Below, piece by piece: positions 6,806 through 9,820 of a stretch of DNA of 9,820 bases. Both the position numbers and the translations under genes were made by a program. How positions within the stretch are numbered: position 1 is the first letter of the stretch; the number at the start of each line of letters is the position of its first letter. Below the pieces are notes generated by a model. That model did not search any database. It worked only from the letters and a program-made list of their open reading frames with translations, and had not been told where the DNA came from. Origin of the DNA: DATFWC01 sp045801465 (GTDB taxonomy: Bacteria; Pseudomonadota; Alphaproteobacteria; Rhizobiales; Xanthobacteraceae). The DNA is taken from the NCBI GenBank assembly GCA_045801465.1, contig JBJMSU010000232.1:1-9820 (forward strand), in the 5' to 3' direction.

Positions 6806-7510
6806 ATGTTCGCGGTGATCTTCGAGGTTCAGCCGAGACAGGAGCGCTGGGGCGACTATCTCGATCTCGCCAAGCAGCTCAAGCCGAAGCTCGAGGCGAT
6901 CGACGGCTTCATCGATATCGACCGCCTCGAGAGCAAGCGTACGAGTGGTCGCCTGCTGTCGTTCTCGACCTGGCGCAACGAGAAGGCCGTCATCCGTTGG
7001 CGCACGCAAGCCGAGCATCACGCCGCGCAGGAGAGAGGGAGGGGCGAGATTTTCCTCGACTACCGCCTGCGCGTCGGCGAGGTCACGGCGGACAGCGCCG
7101 CGCCCGCCGGAGCAGCGCTCGATCAGCAGCGCTTCGACGAAACCGAAGTCGGCGCCGCCAAGGTCGTCACCGTCACGGATGTCATGACCAACGCGGATGG
7201 CCGTGACGTGCACCCGGATCGTCTTGCCGGCGATCTCGGACTCGCCGCCGATGGCCTGATCGATTGCGAGGTGTTCGCCAGCATCTACACGCCCGGCAAG
7301 CTCGCCGTGCTCGCCGCGTGGCGCGACGCGGATGCCGCCAGGGTGTGGGTTCCGCGCAGGCCCGCCTGGGCCGAAACGTTGCGTCAGCGGCACGTGCGCA
7401 TCATTCGCGATTACGGCATGTTCGAACGTCGCGAGGCGCCGCAGTTCTATCCCGATGTGAAAAGACCGCAGGTCGAACAGGACGCGGCGAAACGAGCATC
7501 GGCTTCTTAA
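6806..7510 (+). CDS. Tandem ABM-like (antibiotic biosynthesis monooxygenase fold) protein
   Basis: A 234-residue protein without signal peptide or membrane segment. The N-terminal half (about 1-92) reads as an ABM domain, a small dimeric alpha+beta barrel: MFAVIFEVQP, a helix, then GFIDIDRLES, LLSFSTWRNEKA and the helix AEHHAAQERG. The second half (about 119-209) repeats the layout: VVTVTDVM, GLIDCEVFAS, TPGKLAVLAAWRDADAA, and IIRDYGMFER against EIFLDYRLRV. Shared landmarks are G-x-I-D, S/P-G-R/K-L, the AWR/TWR pair and the terminal DY, so I infer an internal duplication. The fold occurs in monooxygenases, heme-degrading enzymes and many uncharacterised proteins, and no catalytic residue set identifies a substrate. 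The start is ATG 6806 with GAGGAG (6792-6797) eight bases upstream. The 19-bp spacing after mutY suggests co-transcription, which would not by itself imply a repair role. Confidence 0.82.
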   Translation: MFAVIFEVQPRQERWGDYLDLAKQLKPKLEAIDGFIDIDRLESKRTSGRLLSFSTWRNEKAVIRWRTQAEHHAAQERGRGEIFLDYRLRVGEVTADSAAPAGAALDQQRFDETEVGAAKVVTVTDVMTNADGRDVHPDRLAGDLGLAADGLIDCEVFASIYTPGKLAVLAAWRDADAARVWVPRRPAWAETLRQRHVRIIRDYGMFERREAPQFYPDVKRPQVEQDAAKRASAS

Positions 7511-7551
7511 TGCGTCGCCTTCCGACAATCAGCTTTCGCATCATCCGCTGA

Positions 7552-7643
7552 TCGTCATTGCCGCGCTTGACGCGGCAATCCATCCTTTTCGTTAAGGATG
7601 GATCACCGGGTCTCGGTGCTTCGCGCCGGCCCGGTGATGACGA
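7552..7643. repeat. Mosaic palindromic intergenic repeat (three hairpins within an outer stem)
   Basis: Three perfect inverted repeats follow one another: ATTGCCGCG/CGCGGCAAT (7557-7565 with 7571-7579), ATCCATCCTT/AAGGATGGAT (7578-7587 with 7594-7603) and ATCACCGGG/CCCGGTGAT (7602-7610 with 7630-7638). The ends TCGTCAT (7552-7558) and ATGACGA (7637-7643) pair as well, giving a cloverleaf-like whole. Such GTCATTGCCG...CGGTGATGACG elements recur as dispersed intergenic repeats in Rhizobiales genomes, to my knowledge. Placed after the ABM gene, it may also end the mutY transcript. There is no coding frame in it. Confidence 0.78.
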
Positions 7644-7733
7644 GGAGATGCATCATGCCCGTCGCATCGCGCCGGCCACATTGCTACGATCGCGGCGAAC
7701 GCGATCCGGCGAGGTCGCGGTGGGGAGGATGCC

Positions 7734-8759
<1,026 letters not shown>

Positions 8760-8821
8760 GACAACCCAGCTAAAGTCTCGACATCGTAGGGTCGGCAACA
8801 GCGCGCGATCTGGAAACTGCA

Positions 8822-8884
8822 TGGTGGGCGAGCGATCGTCACAACGATCGCGAGGGAAATTCGCGATCGCGCCGTTGCCCACCA
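8822..8884. repeat. Compound dyad between convergent genes, possible bidirectional terminator
   Basis: An outer stem TGGTGGGC (8822-8829) / GCCCACCA (8877-8884) encloses a perfect eight-pair hairpin, GCGATCGT-CACA-ACGATCGC (8832-8851), and the 10-bp palindrome CGCGATCGCG (8862-8871). It sits in the 189-bp gap between the lactonase stop and the VOC stop, where transcripts from both sides should end. Neither strand has a T-run after it, so an ordinary rho-independent terminator is not supported. A dispersed repeat or a protein-binding dyad is equally possible. Confidence 0.5.
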
Positions 8885-8948
8885 ATCAGCGTTACGACAG
8901 GCGAATTTTGCCCAGCTTACGAAGCCCCGATTTTCCGCTCGGCTTTAC

Positions 8949-9820
8949 CTATCGCCACGCGTCCATGCCGTCCGGCGACGGCGCCCACGGCCATTGGTCG
9001 TGTCCGGGCGAATAGTTGCGATTGGTTTGCGCCGGGTTGCGGTTGATGAGCGGCCGCAGGAACAGTGGATGGGTGATACTGCGGACCTCGTGCTCGACCG
9101 TGAACAGGCACGCGCCGTTGTCGAGATCGACGATGTCGCGGAAACGGAACTGGTAGCGATCGTCTTCCGCCGTGACGAGGCCGCGCTCGATGAGCCGCCG
9201 ATGTGGGGCGGAAAAATTCGCGATGTAGATTTGCACGTGGTGACCGTCGAACGCCGGCTGCGGAGCATCGGTCTCGCGGAACAGCAGATATTGCTCGACA
9301 CCGACCTTCACCCGCGCGACCGTTCCGCCGTCGTGGCCGACTTCGGCCGGAATGTCCATGACGGTGCGATAGAAGGCGGCGATCTTCGCCGCGCTTTCGA
9401 CCGGCACGGCGAACTCGACATACGGGATGCCCAGCGCGGCACGTCCGAAGCGCGCCGCATTGGGCTCGTAGCAGCGGACGCGATTGCCCCAAGGGCACGT
9501 CGCCGCCACATGGTCGTTGTGCTCGCCGAAATCGAAGCAGGTGCCGTCGAGCTTCTTGGCGACCGCGGCAAGCCGCTTAAGCAGCGCCTCGCGGCCGGGG
9601 ATCACGATGCCGGTGTGGCCGCGCAGGACCTGCGGCTGGCCGCTCGGCAGATGGAATTGGCTGCGCCCGACGTTCACCCACATATTGTTGTCGGACACCA
9701 TCAAGTACGGGTCGCGGGTCAGCCCAAGCCCGGCGACATAGAACAGGGTCGCGAGGTGCTGATCGGGAATCTGCACATTGACATGCTCGAGATGGATCGA
9801 GTTTCCGAGGTCCTCGGCGG
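8949..9820 (-). CDS. Two-module VOC (glyoxalase/extradiol dioxygenase fold) protein, 5' end outside window
   Basis: The frame is open from the right edge to the TAG at 8949, giving 289 visible residues; no ATG occurs in frame near the edge, and the GTG at 9776 lies inside the conserved LEHVNVQIPDQ strand, so the true start is outside. Two vicinal-oxygen-chelate modules are visible. Module one has His in LEHVNV (about visible residue 12), GLGLTRDPYL, His in SQFHLP (56) and Glu in RCYEPN (118). Module two begins at GIPYVEFAVP, continues through HHVQIYIANFS and ends FTVEHEV. A tail of about 45 residues rich in Asn, Pro and Trp follows and ends PDGMDAWR. His/Glu positions at strand ends fit metal ligation as in glyoxalase I or ring-cleaving dioxygenases, but ligand assignment is tentative and the substrate unknown. 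The protein has no signal in the visible part. It converges on the lactonase gene. Confidence 0.85.
   Translation of the reverse strand, partial: AEDLGNSIHLEHVNVQIPDQHLATLFYVAGLGLTRDPYLMVSDNNMWVNVGRSQFHLPSGQPQVLRGHTGIVIPGREALLKRLAAVAKKLDGTCFDFGEHNDHVAATCPWGNRVRCYEPNAARFGRAALGIPYVEFAVPVESAAKIAAFYRTVMDIPAEVGHDGGTVARVKVGVEQYLLFRETDAPQPAFDGHHVQIYIANFSAPHRRLIERGLVTAEDDRYQFRFRDIVDLDNGACLFTVEHEVRSITHPLFLRPLINRNPAQTNRNYSPGHDQWPWAPSPDGMDAWR

Noticed and set aside
7682..7690. Extended -10 (TGCTACGAT) as a lactonase promoter
   Set aside because: The -10 is plausible but no -35 match lies at 17 or 18 bases, so I did not list it as a feature.
8862..8871. GCGATCGC as a cyanobacterial HIP1 element
   Set aside because: The gene content and style are alphaproteobacterial, and an 8-base palindrome alone does not support that origin.
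8949..9776. VOC gene starting at GTG 9776
   Set aside because: The codons upstream to the window edge continue a conserved VOC first strand, so that GTG is an internal valine.

Overview
The window looks like an ordinary chromosomal segment of a GC-rich alphaproteobacterium, most likely Hyphomicrobiales (Rhizobiales), near the Bradyrhizobium/Xanthobacteraceae group. The support is the SMC protein style, the divergent mutY / dciA-dsbA-smc arrangement, an AtpI-like gene start beside smc, and a multi-stem intergenic repeat of a kind common in these genomes. The order is inferred from remembered family resemblance, not from a search. There is no tRNA, rRNA, CRISPR array, insertion sequence or phage gene.

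Left part, minus strand (1-5554). Read in the direction of transcription: a DUF721/DciA-type protein, a Tat-signal DsbA-like thiol oxidoreductase, a 527-bp gene-free region, full-length smc, then the first 46 codons of an atpI-like gene with its own good promoter in the smc-atpI gap. DciA proteins recruit the replicative helicase and SMC organises and segregates the chromosome, so this block joins replication, chromosome segregation and, at its end, the ATP synthase locus. The gap upstream of smc is unusual: it holds five GANTC (CcrM-type) sites and several perfect palindromes.

Middle part, plus strand (5632-7510). mutY, the adenine DNA glycosylase, is divergent from dciA. A protein with two tandem antibiotic-biosynthesis-monooxygenase-like (ABM) domains follows 19 bp later and probably shares its transcript.

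Right part (7511-9820). A 92-bp palindromic repeat with three hairpins and an outer stem separates the ABM gene from a Tat-exported SMP-30/gluconolactonase-type lactonase. That gene converges on a two-module VOC (glyoxalase/extradiol dioxygenase fold) protein on the minus strand, which runs off the right edge. A 63-bp compound dyad lies between the two convergent genes. These last genes look like accessory metabolism, and no substrate can be read from the sequence.

I did not find a new multi-gene system. The points most worth a second look are the GANTC cluster before smc, the mosaic palindromic repeat, the compound dyad, the palindrome inside the atpI promoter spacer, and the internally duplicated ABM protein.
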